Assembly: GCA_028768525.1 (NCBI GenBank)
Contig: CP054837.1
Span: forward strand, 2,265,001-2,329,000
Direction of reading: 5' to 3'
DNA from: Desulfobacter sp.
Lineage (GTDB): Bacteria > Desulfobacterota > Desulfobacteria > Desulfobacterales > Desulfobacteraceae
Length of the DNA: 64,000 nt
Below are positions 1 to 9,424 of this stretch, piece after piece. The translations under genes were made by a program, and so were the position numbers. The first letter of the stretch is position 1; every line of letters begins with the position of its first letter. The notes below the pieces were generated by a model, which did no database searches, had not been told where the DNA came from, and saw nothing but the letters and a program-made list of their open reading frames with translations.

Positions 1-870
<870 letters not shown>

Positions 871-959
871 TAATCCTTTTACTAAAACTTTAAGGTCATC
901 TCCGCCGTTCAATTTTACCGGCAGAGTCGTTTTGTGACCCGCTCATTCTTGCTTCACTG

Positions 960-1060
960 ACCAATTTTCAAAGATCAAAAAAAACCCTTCCCGGTTCAGC
1001 CGATGAGGGGCTGCCCCGTGAAGGCTTGCGAATAATGCACTAAACCGTTTTTGATGTCAA
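960..1060 (-). promoter_or_regulatory. rRNA operon promoter and leader with boxA-like element
   Basis: On the minus strand a TTGACA -35 box (complement of 1055-1060) is followed after 17 bp by CATTAT (complement of 1032-1037), a plausible -10. Transcription would begin near 1025 and give a leader of about 155 nt before mature 16S. The leader has the sequence TGATCTTTGAAAA (about 965-978), which resembles the boxA antitermination element of rRNA leaders. The stretch upstream of the -35 box (1061-1190) is A/T-rich with T and A runs, as expected for an UP element. Assignment rests on sequence match and position only. Confidence 0.7.
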
Positions 1061-1192
1061 CGATTATTTTCATATTTTTTCTTTTTTTCTTAACCGCCCC
1101 CCATTCCTCGTTTAGAAAAAGGAACAAAACCCTATTAAAAACAAGAAATTAGGCAGAAACAAAAAAAATATCAACCCACACAATCATAGACA

Positions 1193-1375
1193 ATGGTGAT
1201 ACACCCAAAGGGAAAATCATATGCCGTTCCCAGGACCATGAACAAGGTTTTTACAGAATTTGCCCGTTTCCCCGGAACACTCACGGTCATAAAAGCACTG
1301 GCCCGGAAAGGCATGACCATGATATGTGTCACACATGAAACAGGGTTTGCCCTGCATGGCACTATTTTCATTTAA
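1193..1375 (+). pseudogene. Decayed fragment of a GlnQ-type amino acid ABC transporter ATPase
   Basis: A 60-codon open frame has, around codons 31-56, a run that resembles the H-loop region of polar amino acid ABC ATPases: ALARKGMTMICVTHETGFA, against the family pattern of a helix, then a GMTM-V-VTHEMGFA strand and switch histidine. No Walker A, signature or Walker B motif lies upstream, and the frame stops soon after. No complete ABC gene is near. I read this as a short relic of a gene mostly lost from between the rRNA operon and ltaE. Chance similarity cannot be excluded because the match covers only about 25 residues. Confidence 0.5.
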
Positions 1376-1468
1376 GGGACAAAAAGAACACCGGCCCATG
1401 TTTTTTATCGGCCCCATTTGAACAGGCCCCCAATATTAACCGGAGATCACACAATTTGAGGAACTGCA

Positions 1469-2479
1469 ATGCCCATTGATCTGAGAAGCGATACCGTCAC
1501 CCGCCCCACCCCGGAAATGAAGGAGGCCATGATCCAGGCCCCGGTTGGGGATGATGTATATGGAGAAGATCCAACAATTAACCTGCTGGAGAAAAAAGCT
1601 GCAGCAGTCACCGGCAAGGAGGCAGCCTTGTTCTGCAGTTCCGGCACCCAGTCCAACCTCCTGGCCCTGATGACCCACTGCCGGAGGGGGGATGAATACA
1701 TTGTGGGGCAGACTGCCCACACTTACCGGTACGAGGGGGGCGGCGCCGCTGTCCTGGGCAGTATCCAGCCGCAGCCCCTGGAGTTTGAAGCCGACGGCAC
1801 CCTGGACCTTGACCGGGTGGAAAACTTCATCAAGCCCGATGACTTTCACTTTGCAAAAACCCGGCTGCTCTGCCTTGAAAATACCCAGGGCGGAAAAGTA
1901 TTGCCCCTTCATTATCTCAAAGCAGCTCGAAAGTTTACCGATGACAGGGAATTAGAGCTACACCTGGACGGCGCCCGGGTTTTTAACGCCGCCGTACAAT
2001 TAAATGTTGAAGTCAAGGAAATTGCCCAGCATTTTGATTCACTCTCCTGCTGCCTGTCCAAGGGACTGGGGGCCCCTGTAGGTTCAGTGCTCTGCGGTTC
2101 CAATGAATTTATTAGCCAGGCCAGGCGGTGGCGGAAAATGCTGGGCGGCGGCATGCGCCAGGCCGGTATTCTGGCAGCTGCAGGCATCTATGCCCTGGAG
2201 CACCATGTGGGACGCCTGGCCGAAGACCATGAAAATGCACGGTTTCTGGCCCGGGGCCTATCAAAAATAGATGCCCTCAATATTCAGCCGGATGATGTAC
2301 AGACCAATATTCTCTTTGTGGAGACCGGGGCCGTGTTCAATGCCCTGGCCGACCACATGGCAGCCAGGGACATTTTAATTGACCGGGATCCACATCTGCG
2401 CCTTGTTACCCATCTGGATGTGGATAGAAAGGATATGGAAACCGTAATCCTGGAATTCCAATCTTTTTTTAACGGATAA
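1469..2479 (+). CDS. ltaE: Low-specificity L-threonine aldolase
   Basis: A 336-residue PLP enzyme of the beta-eliminating lyase / threonine aldolase family (fold type I), cleaving L-threonine or L-allo-threonine to glycine and acetaldehyde in the cytoplasm. The N-terminus DLRSDTVTRPT is the family hallmark. The glycine/serine phosphate-binding area is near residues 57-62 (SSGTQS), LHLDGAR near 165-170 holds the PLP-pyridine aspartate, and Lys198 in LSKGLGAPVGS is the expected Schiff-base lysine. Length is normal for the family. A GAGGA ribosome site lies about 8 nt before the ATG. Its 3' end overlaps the convergent glpQ-like gene by 11 bp. Stand-alone gene; no operon partner. Confidence 0.93.
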   Translation: MPIDLRSDTVTRPTPEMKEAMIQAPVGDDVYGEDPTINLLEKKAAAVTGKEAALFCSSGTQSNLLALMTHCRRGDEYIVGQTAHTYRYEGGGAAVLGSIQPQPLEFEADGTLDLDRVENFIKPDDFHFAKTRLLCLENTQGGKVLPLHYLKAARKFTDDRELELHLDGARVFNAAVQLNVEVKEIAQHFDSLSCCLSKGLGAPVGSVLCGSNEFISQARRWRKMLGGGMRQAGILAAAGIYALEHHVGRLAEDHENARFLARGLSKIDALNIQPDDVQTNILFVETGAVFNALADHMAARDILIDRDPHLRLVTHLDVDRKDMETVILEFQSFFNG

Positions 2480-3308
2480 ACCGCTGGGGAAAATCAGTGA
2501 TAATGCCGTCAGCACCTGCATTGACAAACCGCATATAATCATGGGGATCATTGACGGTAAAAAGATTGACCCGCTTTCCCCGCGCTCTGATCCGCTTTAG
2601 CTCGTCGATGGTGATCAGTTTCCCCTTGATGTTGAGAACCTGAAATTCATCATTGGTAAACACCGGATCTGAAAAATCCAGGAACATATCACGATCCCGT
2701 CCCACCAGCGCCTGAATCTCAATCTCGGGCGCCCGATCTCTCACCCACCTGAGCCACTGGTGGTTAAAGGAAGAAACGACCACCCGGCCCGGATCAAAAC
2801 CCGCCCTGGCAAGATCAGCCAGGGTCCGGGACGCGATAAAATAAGGCTCCGGTTCATTGCCGTGGTCTTTAAGTTCAATATTAATCTGCCAATCCAGGTT
2901 TTTGGTTAATATCAGACCGTCATACAGGGTCGGCACTTTTTCATCCCTGAAAGCGGCCAGATCCTCAGGGCTGATCTGGTCCCGGGTGCCAAAGGGATCC
3001 GTCCGCTCAAGATGAGAACCGGCCTCCAATAGTTCAAGGTCATTCAGGGTATGGGCATCCAGACGATCGATGCGGCCTCCCGGCCAGAATGTCTCTTCAG
3101 GATGTTCAGGATCGTAACCCAGTTTTTCCGCAGCGTTGGTGCATCGGGTCAAGGTGGCGTCATGGAAAAGAACAAGGTGGCCGTCTTTGGTCAGGTTGAC
3201 ATCCGTCTCCCATCGGTGAGCCCCAAATTCATGCCCCAACCTGGCTGCTGCCAGGGTATTTTCCGGGGCCAGGCTTCTGGCCCCGCGGTGTGCGATAATT
3301 TCAACCAT
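2469..3308 (-). CDS. Glycerophosphodiester phosphodiesterase family protein
   Basis: A 279-residue GDPD-domain protein without a signal peptide, so cytoplasmic and closer to UgpQ than to periplasmic GlpQ. It hydrolyses glycerophosphodiesters to glycerol-3-phosphate and an alcohol in characterised members. Motifs seen: AHRGA-x3-PENT at residues 6-16 (metal and substrate binding), ETDVNLTKDGHLVLFHD near 34-50 with the catalytic Glu/Asp and His, and INIELKD near 140. The C-terminus has the typical VNLFTVND...DGIITDFP pattern. The gene follows gltA by 27 bp in the same direction and may be co-transcribed with it. No strong Shine-Dalgarno is visible. Confidence 0.9.
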   Translation of the reverse strand: MVEIIAHRGARSLAPENTLAAARLGHEFGAHRWETDVNLTKDGHLVLFHDATLTRCTNAAEKLGYDPEHPEETFWPGGRIDRLDAHTLNDLELLEAGSHLERTDPFGTRDQISPEDLAAFRDEKVPTLYDGLILTKNLDWQINIELKDHGNEPEPYFIASRTLADLARAGFDPGRVVVSSFNHQWLRWVRDRAPEIEIQALVGRDRDMFLDFSDPVFTNDEFQVLNIKGKLITIDELKRIRARGKRVNLFTVNDPHDYMRFVNAGADGIITDFPQRFIR

Positions 3309-3335
3309 AATATTTTTATCTATTCTCTTAGGGTG

Positions 3336-4649
3336 TCAACAGATATCAGATCCGTTTTTTCTTTGGCCAATGGGGATGTAATCCTTTACCGTCTTGCCGG
3401 TGTAAATCTGTCTGGGCCTGGAAATTTTCATCTCAGGATCCTCCGTATCTTCTTTCCACTGAGCAATCCATCCGGGAAGGCGGCCGATGGCAAACATCAC
3501 CGGAAACATTTCTGTGGGGATGCCCATGGCCCTGAGCACGATACCGGAATAAAAATCCACATTGGGGTAGAGGTTCTTTTCCTTAAAATAGGAATCTTCA
3601 AGGGCGACTTCTTCCAGCTTCCGGGCAATGTCCAGCAAAGGATCGTTCCGACGAATCTTGGACAGGACGATGTCGCACATTTTCTTCATGATTTTGGCCC
3701 TGGGATCATAGGTTTTATAGACCCTGTGGCCGAACCCCATGAGGCGGAAGGGGTCGCTCTTGTCCTTGGCTTTGGCAATACAGTCCTCAATGGTCATCCC
3801 GTCCTTCTCGATTCTCTGCAGCATCTGGATAACGGCCTGGTTGGCCCCGCCGTGGAGCGGTCCCCACAAGGCTGAAATTCCGGTGGAAATCGCCGCATAG
3901 AGGTTGACCTTGCTGGAGCCCACCACCCGAACGGCCGTGGTGGAACAATTTTGCTCATGGTCGGCATGGAGAATCCAAAACACATTCAGGGCCCGGACCA
4001 AATCATCGTCAATCCGATAGGGCACCACCGGGGAGTCGAACATCATATTCAGAAAATTGGCGCAGTAACAGAGGTCAGGCCTTGGGTAATTTACCCGCTG
4101 GCCCGTTGAAATCCGGTAGGCCATCGCCGCCATTGTTCTGATTTTGGAAATGATCCTTAAAAATGTGGTGTTCATCTCCATTTCCGTTCCCTCATCCAGA
4201 TCAACCAGTTCCGGATAAAAGCTTCTCATGGCATTGACCATGGCCGCCAGAATCCCCATGGGATGGGAATGGGCCGGATAGTTCCGGTAAAATGACTTCA
4301 TGTTCTCGTGGAGGGGAGAAAAGTCGTTAAGGTAAACCGAGGTCCGGGTTAATTCCTTGCGGGTGGGCAATTTTCCGGTAACGAGCAAAAAGGCCGTTTC
4401 CACAAAGGTGGAATGCTCCGCCAGCTGTTCAATGGGGATGCCCCGGTACCGGAGGATGCCCTGCTCCCCGTTCATATAGGTGATGGCGGACCGGCATGCG
4501 CCGGTGTTTCCGTATCCGGGATCAAAGGTAATACAGCCGGTCTCCTGCCGGAGACGCCTTATATCAATGGCCTTTTCGCCCTCTGACCCCGTAAACACAG
4601 GCAGAATGATTTCTTTCCCATCAATAATTAGTTTTGCCGTATCTTCCAT
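3336..4649 (-). CDS. gltA: Citrate synthase (type II)
   Basis: A 437-residue citrate synthase, the usual length of the bacterial hexameric/type II form with the small beta-rich N-terminal domain (residues 1-50). It condenses acetyl-CoA and oxaloacetate in the TCA cycle or for glutamate synthesis. Catalytic segments are all present: the first histidine in LWGPLHGGANQA, the second in GFGHRVYKTYDPR, and the aspartate in NVDFYSG. The start is well set by GAGGAGG six nt before the ATG. fmdB lies upstream but a hairpin at 4715-4738 separates them. A downstream GDPD gene is only 27 bp away. Confidence 0.96.
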   Translation of the reverse strand: MEDTAKLIIDGKEIILPVFTGSEGEKAIDIRRLRQETGCITFDPGYGNTGACRSAITYMNGEQGILRYRGIPIEQLAEHSTFVETAFLLVTGKLPTRKELTRTSVYLNDFSPLHENMKSFYRNYPAHSHPMGILAAMVNAMRSFYPELVDLDEGTEMEMNTTFLRIISKIRTMAAMAYRISTGQRVNYPRPDLCYCANFLNMMFDSPVVPYRIDDDLVRALNVFWILHADHEQNCSTTAVRVVGSSKVNLYAAISTGISALWGPLHGGANQAVIQMLQRIEKDGMTIEDCIAKAKDKSDPFRLMGFGHRVYKTYDPRAKIMKKMCDIVLSKIRRNDPLLDIARKLEEVALEDSYFKEKNLYPNVDFYSGIVLRAMGIPTEMFPVMFAIGRLPGWIAQWKEDTEDPEMKISRPRQIYTGKTVKDYIPIGQRKNGSDIC

Positions 4650-4714
4650 ATATCCTCCTCAAGGCCGGCCGCCTTTACGAACAGATTGTTTGAAAAAAGT
4701 ATCCCGAAAAGAAA

Positions 4715-4738
4715 GTCCATGGGGCGGGGCCCATGGAC
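4715..4738 (-). terminator. Hairpin terminator after fmdB
   Basis: GTCCATGGG (4715-4723) pairs with CCCATGGAC (4730-4738) around a short G/C loop. Read on the minus strand the hairpin is followed by TTTCTTTTC. It sits 20 bp past the fmdB stop and 66 bp before the gltA start, so it probably ends the fmdB transcript. Confidence 0.6.
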
Positions 4739-4757
4739 CGGAAAAGGTGCTGGATGA

Positions 4758-5009
4758 TTACCCCCGTGTTTCCCCCGGGACGGTGTAGGTTTTACACGAT
4801 CCGGAAGAACAGGTCCGTTCCTGGGTCTGAACCCCTTTGGCACCACCGGCGGAACCGGAGCTGCCCATGGCATAATTGGTGGCGGAGACCACCCGCTCAA
4901 ATTCCGTGGACTTGCATTTGGGACAATTGACATCTTTATCGTCGGAACCCATTACAATCACTTCAAAAAACTCTTCGCACTTGGTGCACTTGAACTCGTA
5001 AATCGGCAT
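4758..5009 (-). CDS. FmdB-family zinc ribbon protein
   Basis: An 83-residue protein with the FmdB/CxxC_CxxC_SSSS regulatory-domain pattern: MPIYEFKCTKCEEFFE at the N-terminus, a second CPKC near residues 29-32, then FERVVSAT. Together these give one four-cysteine zinc ribbon. The tail is rich in Gly and Ser and holds two further cysteines (CSSGSCK). Named for a putative regulator in methylotroph amidase operons, but the role of most members is unknown. AAGGAG lies six nt before the ATG. It is flanked by hairpins on both sides, suggesting its own transcript. Confidence 0.85.
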   Translation of the reverse strand: MPIYEFKCTKCEEFFEVIVMGSDDKDVNCPKCKSTEFERVVSATNYAMGSSGSAGGAKGVQTQERTCSSGSCKTYTVPGETRG

Positions 5010-5030
5010 TATAACTCCTTAAATAATACA

Positions 5031-5063
5031 GGCCCGGGAAAGGTATATTTTCATACCCGGGCC
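5031..5063 (-). terminator. Hairpin terminator after recN
   Basis: GGCCCGGG (5031-5038) pairs with CCCGGGCC (5056-5063), with a GGTAT/ATACC inner pairing in between. It lies between the recN stop (5107) and the fmdB start (5009). The T-tail is weak on the minus strand (TGTATTATTT), so the call rests on the perfect 8-bp G/C stem and its position. Confidence 0.55.
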
Positions 5064-5106
5064 GAATTTACAATAGTTTACTAATATAATCACATTTGCT
5101 GTTTTG

Positions 5107-6813
5107 TCAAGCAGATGCCGTGTGAAGCAGCTCCCTGGCATGGGCCAGGGTGGCATCAGTGATATCGGCGCCGCCAATCATCCGGGCAATTTCCTCCACC
5201 CGGTCCTCCTCGGCGGCCAAAGGCACGATGGAGGTAGCGGTACGTCCGTCCACCACCTCCTTGAAAATCCTGTACTGGCGTACGCCGTACCTGGCGATCT
5301 GGGCCAGATGGGTAATACAGATCACCTGATGAATATTGCCAAGTTCTCTAAGCTTGAGCCCCACTTTATCGGAGGTGGCACCACCGATACCGGTATCCAC
5401 TTCGTCAAAAACCAGGGTTTCCAGGGACTGCCCCTTTGAAAGCACCGCCTTCAGCGCGAGAACGATACGGGACAGCTCTCCCCCCGAGGCAATCTTTGCC
5501 AGGGGTTTGGCGGCCTCCCCCGGGTTGGGACTGAGCAGAAAGCCCACCCGGTCCATGCCCGCAGCCGTAATTTTTTCATTTTCCCGGGTGGCAATATCCC
5601 CCGGATTTGTTGTTTCTGCCGTGGAAAATGCCACCTCAAACCGGGCCCGGCCCATCTCCAGGGCACCCAGTTCGGCCTGGGCCAGGCGGGCCAGTACAAT
5701 GCCCTCTTTTTGCCGCCGCATGGACAGGGCGCGGGCTTTTTGCCTGATCCAGGTTTCATTTTCCTCTAATTCTTTTTCCAGGGTTTTTATTTTTTTCCCC
5801 AGCCCCAGATTTTCCTGCAACTCTCCCGCCATTTCCCTGTACTGATCGAACAGGGCGTCAAGGCTGCCCCCGTATTTTCGTTTGAGCCTTGCGATGAGGT
5901 CCAGCCGCTGATCCACCATTTCCAGCGATTCGGGATCCAGATCAATGGTATCGGTATAGCTGCGAAGATCGGAAATCAAATCCTGAAGTTCAAAGGATAC
6001 CCCGTTCAGCCGCTCTCCCATTTCCTGAAGACGGGAATCGCCGCTGCTGTATTGGCGGAATCTGTCCGAAAGGGAGGTGATCCGTTCCAGCAGCGCCCCT
6101 TCCCTGTCATAAATTTCGTGAACCGCTCCGTTCACGGTCTCAAAAATTTTTCCGGCATTCTGAAGCTGCTCCCTTTTTTGGGCCAGTTCCTCATCCTCAC
6201 CCGGCAGAATATTAGCCGCCTCTATTTCCTCCACCTGGAATCTTAAAAGCGCCTGTTCCTTTTCCGCAGTCTCCTGGCGTATTCTCAACCGATGGATTTC
6301 TTTTTTCAGGGGAACAATCTTGCGAAACAGCCCGGCCACCTCCCTGCGCAACTCCCAGGTACCGGCAAATTCATCCAGGATATCCAGATGGTTTTCCTCT
6401 TTGAGCAGGCCCTGGTGGGCATGCTGGCTTGAAATCCCGGCAAGGTTCAGGGTCACCTGGCGAAGTAAATCCAATGTGGACTGGCGGGAGTTGATATACA
6501 CCCGGCTTTTTCCCGTACTTGAAATCACCCGGCGGATGATGAGACCCTCTTCTGTATCCATTCCCTGTTCGACCAATACCCTTGCCGCATGGGAATCCTC
6601 GGCAATGTCAAAGCAGGCCTCAAGTTCGGCACTGTCCCGCCCCGTACGGACCAGGTCCGCCGAGGCCCGGGAGCCCAGCAGCAGGTTCACGGCTTCAATA
6701 ATAATGGACTTTCCCGCCCCGGTTTCCCCGGTGAGTACAGACAGGCCGGAGCTGAACTCAATGCGGAGATCTTCAATGATTGCAAAATTTTTTATGGCCA
6801 GTGCGCTGAGCAT
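5107..6813 (-). CDS. recN: DNA repair protein RecN
   Basis: A 568-residue SMC-like ATPase acting in double-strand break repair. Walker A is GETGAGKS at residues 29-36. A long heptad-rich coiled-coil middle follows (about 150-370). The C-terminal ABC signature is IASGGELSRI, and Walker B is TLVFDEVDTGIGG. Length is normal (E. coli 553). The frame is open further upstream, but I place the start at 6813 because GGAGG sits four nt before that ATG and MLSALAIKNFAII is the conserved N-terminus. This start lies inside the end of the upstream Gate-protein gene, so the two overlap by 41 bp and are probably translationally coupled. Confidence 0.95.
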   Translation of the reverse strand: MLSALAIKNFAIIEDLRIEFSSGLSVLTGETGAGKSIIIEAVNLLLGSRASADLVRTGRDSAELEACFDIAEDSHAARVLVEQGMDTEEGLIIRRVISSTGKSRVYINSRQSTLDLLRQVTLNLAGISSQHAHQGLLKEENHLDILDEFAGTWELRREVAGLFRKIVPLKKEIHRLRIRQETAEKEQALLRFQVEEIEAANILPGEDEELAQKREQLQNAGKIFETVNGAVHEIYDREGALLERITSLSDRFRQYSSGDSRLQEMGERLNGVSFELQDLISDLRSYTDTIDLDPESLEMVDQRLDLIARLKRKYGGSLDALFDQYREMAGELQENLGLGKKIKTLEKELEENETWIRQKARALSMRRQKEGIVLARLAQAELGALEMGRARFEVAFSTAETTNPGDIATRENEKITAAGMDRVGFLLSPNPGEAAKPLAKIASGGELSRIVLALKAVLSKGQSLETLVFDEVDTGIGGATSDKVGLKLRELGNIHQVICITHLAQIARYGVRQYRIFKEVVDGRTATSIVPLAAEEDRVEEIARMIGGADITDATLAHARELLHTASA

Positions 6814-7795
6814 AATACCTCCTGAGCAGGGAAAACCCCCAATATAACCAGGCCGCAGCAAAGGCGGCGGCGAGCCTGGGCACCCACAGCCAGAACACCG
6901 GGAGCCCCAGGGGCAAAAAAAGTGCCGGATCTTCGATCATGGCATGGTTGACCCCGATGGAAAGATGGAGCCTTGTCAGGGCGGACTTTTCATAGGCACC
7001 GGTCTTGGTCTCCTCAACAATCACTGCCGATCCATAGGCCAGCCCGAACACCGCCGCCGTCATCCAAAGCATGCCCGAGGATCTGTCCAGCCCCATGAGG
7101 GAGACCACCGGGGACACCACCCGGGTTACCCCTTCGATCACCTGGAAAGTTTTGGCCATTTCCATTGTCACCATCAATGGCATAATAATACAGAAAATCT
7201 GGATACACAGCCGGCCGGTACCCAGGGCCCAATCCGCCAGCATGGGTATAAAAGGGCCGGCCGCAGCAGCGGTTGCCGCCTGGGATGCCGCACCCGCCAC
7301 TTCAGGATTAACGCCCAGAACCCTTCCGCAGATAAAGGTCACCCCAAAAGACATGGCGATCCTGAATACCGACGCCAGAAAAAAATTCAGCCCTGAGTTG
7401 GCCTGTACCAGGCTTTCCTGGATGATATTATGTGAAATCAGGGTAAATACGGCTATCAGGATCATGTGGTCCATGGAAAAGGACATCACCGACAATGCCG
7501 CAACGGTCCCGTAAATCCCGGTAAACAACCCGATGACCAGCACCACGGCCGCCGATGCCGGCAGATGGATCAGCGACATCAAAGGCTCCAGGAGAAAATC
7601 AAGATGGTAAAGCAGCCTGAAATGAACCAGCAGGGTCGTAGCAAAGGATATGGGGATCAGGATTTTCAGCAGCCAGATCAGGCCGAACCACCCTTTTTTC
7701 ACTCCCCTCCCGGCACTGGCCTTTACCTTTCCGAAAACGGACTCAGGGTTTTGCGCCGGCAGGGATGGATTTGTCATGGTTCGGCGGGTCGACAT
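6773..7795 (-). CDS. Nucleoside-recognition (Gate) domain membrane protein
   Basis: A 340-residue integral membrane protein with about eight predicted hydrophobic segments and the Gate/nucleoside-recognition pattern seen in spore maturation and NupC-like proteins. Examples are GAASQAATAAAAGP and the GLAYGSAVIVEE stretch, with SIGVNHAMIEDPALF near the C-terminus. The substrate is unknown; such proteins are thought to be transporters or channels. Two starts are possible, 7795 and 7777; neither has a strong ribosome site. It overlaps the small gene upstream by about 50 bp and recN downstream by 41 bp, so the three form a tight unit. The link to recN may be positional only. Confidence 0.75.
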   Translation of the reverse strand: MSTRRTMTNPSLPAQNPESVFGKVKASAGRGVKKGWFGLIWLLKILIPISFATTLLVHFRLLYHLDFLLEPLMSLIHLPASAAVVLVIGLFTGIYGTVAALSVMSFSMDHMILIAVFTLISHNIIQESLVQANSGLNFFLASVFRIAMSFGVTFICGRVLGVNPEVAGAASQAATAAAAGPFIPMLADWALGTGRLCIQIFCIIMPLMVTMEMAKTFQVIEGVTRVVSPVVSLMGLDRSSGMLWMTAAVFGLAYGSAVIVEETKTGAYEKSALTRLHLSIGVNHAMIEDPALFLPLGLPVFWLWVPRLAAAFAAAWLYWGFSLLRRYYAQRTGHKKFCNH

Positions 7796-7937
7796 TCTTT
7801 TTCACGGTTTCGTTGACGGTGGCGTGGACGTCCTTGAACGTCTCATGCACATTGGTGGGGGACAGCCTGCCCATTTCAATGAATTTGACAACAATTTCCT
7901 TGGTGGTTCTCAGTATCTGTTCGTCTATGGATTTCAT
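7743..7937 (-). CDS. Small conserved-looking protein of unknown function
   Basis: A 64-residue, charged, probably helical protein with no cysteine cluster and no membrane segment. The stretch VVKFIEMGRLSPTNVHETFKDVHATV resembles, in my memory, short proteins common in Deltaproteobacteria next to membrane genes, but I cannot name the family. It overlaps the following Gate-protein gene by about 50 bp in another frame, consistent with translational coupling. Codon use is like its neighbours. Confidence 0.6.
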   Translation of the reverse strand: MKSIDEQILRTTKEIVVKFIEMGRLSPTNVHETFKDVHATVNETVKKNVDPPNHDKSIPAGAKP

Positions 7938-7984
7938 AAAAAAGATGAATACCAGAACCGGTCAGCCAGGTCAAGAATTTGGTA

Positions 7985-8012
7985 TTGCCATGGATAATAA
8001 AGTGATTATAAT
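7985..8012 (+). promoter_or_regulatory. Sigma-70-type promoter for the TraB gene
   Basis: TTGCCA (7985-7990), a 16-bp spacer and a perfect TATAAT (8007-8012) lie 45 bp before the start of the TraB-family gene. It is in the divergent gap between the small minus-strand gene and the TraB gene. Confidence 0.6.
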
Positions 8013-8056
8013 ACACAATCTTAACTTAACCCAATAACGGTAGAGGCAGTTTACAT

Positions 8057-9238
8057 ATGTCAGAAGAGAAGACACCCAGCAACGATATCCACAACCTTAC
8101 CTGGGACGGCAAGGAGATCACCCTTATCGGTACGGCCCATGTTTCCCGGCACAGCGCAGAACTGGTCAAAGAGACCATCGAAGAACAGGCGCCGGATACG
8201 GTCTGCGTCGAGCTGTGCAACACCAGGCTGGCCACCATAAGGGATGCGGACCGGTGGAGAAATATGGATATTGTGAAAATCATCAAGGAAAAAAAAGCAC
8301 TGATGCTTTTCATGAACCTGCTGCTCTCTTCTTTCCAGAAAAAAATAGCCGATAAATTCGGAATCAAGCCGGGCCAGGAAATGATCAATGCCATTGCTGC
8401 GGCAGAAGCGGTGTCCGCAGACATTGTCCCGGCCGACCGTGAAATTCAGACCACCCTCTCCCGGGTATGGCGGGGCATGGGGTTCTGGGAAAAACTCAAG
8501 CTCATCTTTTCCATGGTATTTTCCTTTGGCCAATCCGATGAAATAGAGGAAGAAGACATTGAAAAGATGAAACAGGAGGACATTCTCCAGTCCCTTCTCT
8601 CGGATGTCAAGGAGGCACACCCCATCATTGAAAAGGCACTCATCGACGAACGGGACCAGTTCCTGGCCGACCATATCCGCAGTGCACCCGGGGAAAGGAT
8701 TGTGGCTGTGGTGGGCGCCGCCCATGTGCCCGGGATCAAACGCTACATTGAAAACCGGACCCCCATCGACGTGGATGAACTCAACACCATACCTGCACCG
8801 GGAAACATGGGAAAAATCCTGAAATGGATAATCCCCGGCCTCATCCTCCTGCTCTTTGCCGCAGGTTTCATGATGGAGGGTAAAAACGCCGGCACGGACA
8901 TGATCTGGATCTGGATCATGGCCAACGGCATATTTGCCGGCATCGGCGCCCTGGCCGCCCTGGCCCATCCCTATACCATCGCCTCATCCATTGTGGCCGC
9001 CCCCCTGACCTCCCTGAATCCAATGATTGCGGCGGGCTGGGTCTCGGGCCTGGTGGAGGCCTTTTCCAGAAAACCCAAGGTCAAAGACCTGGAGGCCATC
9101 CCCACCGACATCACCACGGTGAAAGGCTTCTGGCGCAACAACGTCACCCGGATTCTTCTGGTGGTCATCTTCACCAACCTGGGCTCCACCATCGGCACCA
9201 TGACAGCGGTGCCCCTGATGCTCAAACTGATTTCCTAG
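8057..9238 (+). CDS. TraB/PrgY-family membrane protein
   Basis: A 393-residue protein. The N-terminal soluble domain opens with LTWDGKEITLIGTAHVSRHS, where the GTAHVS motif defines the TraB family (related to TIKI/ChaN-like folds). It closes with VAVVGAAHVPGIKRYIE near residue 225. The C-terminal third has four hydrophobic segments (roughly 255-275, 280-305, 312-340, 365-392). Named after enterococcal pheromone-shutdown proteins; in other bacteria and archaea the role is not known, and metalloprotease activity has been proposed from the fold. Length is standard. It has its own promoter and is followed by a strong hairpin, so it is probably monocistronic. Confidence 0.85.
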   Translation: MSEEKTPSNDIHNLTWDGKEITLIGTAHVSRHSAELVKETIEEQAPDTVCVELCNTRLATIRDADRWRNMDIVKIIKEKKALMLFMNLLLSSFQKKIADKFGIKPGQEMINAIAAAEAVSADIVPADREIQTTLSRVWRGMGFWEKLKLIFSMVFSFGQSDEIEEEDIEKMKQEDILQSLLSDVKEAHPIIEKALIDERDQFLADHIRSAPGERIVAVVGAAHVPGIKRYIENRTPIDVDELNTIPAPGNMGKILKWIIPGLILLLFAAGFMMEGKNAGTDMIWIWIMANGIFAGIGALAALAHPYTIASSIVAAPLTSLNPMIAAGWVSGLVEAFSRKPKVKDLEAIPTDITTVKGFWRNNVTRILLVVIFTNLGSTIGTMTAVPLMLKLIS

Positions 9239-9249
9239 CATTATCTGCA

Positions 9250-9276
9250 GCCGCCGGCAGCCCATCCGCCGGCGGC
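9250..9276 (+). terminator. G/C hairpin after the TraB gene
   Basis: GCCGCCGGC (9250-9258) and GCCGGCGGC (9268-9276) form a perfect 9-bp stem with a 9-nt loop, 12 bp past the TraB stop codon. There is no immediate T-run, so it may act with Rho or as a processing and stability hairpin. Confidence 0.55.
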
Positions 9277-9424
9277 TTGCCCTCCGGTCACCGGGCCTGT
9301 CCCTGCCGGAGCGGTCTCCGTGTTTTTCTTGATTTCGCCATTTAATGGGATTATAGTATTGAAATCCTGAAATATTTAATCCCGAATCAAATAAACATTA
9401 ACCGAGCACCGGAGCTTGACCCCC

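Noticed and set aside
8060..8968. 302-codon minus-strand frame opposite the TraB gene
   Set aside because: The plus strand encodes a clear TraB protein; the frame is a mirror of it.
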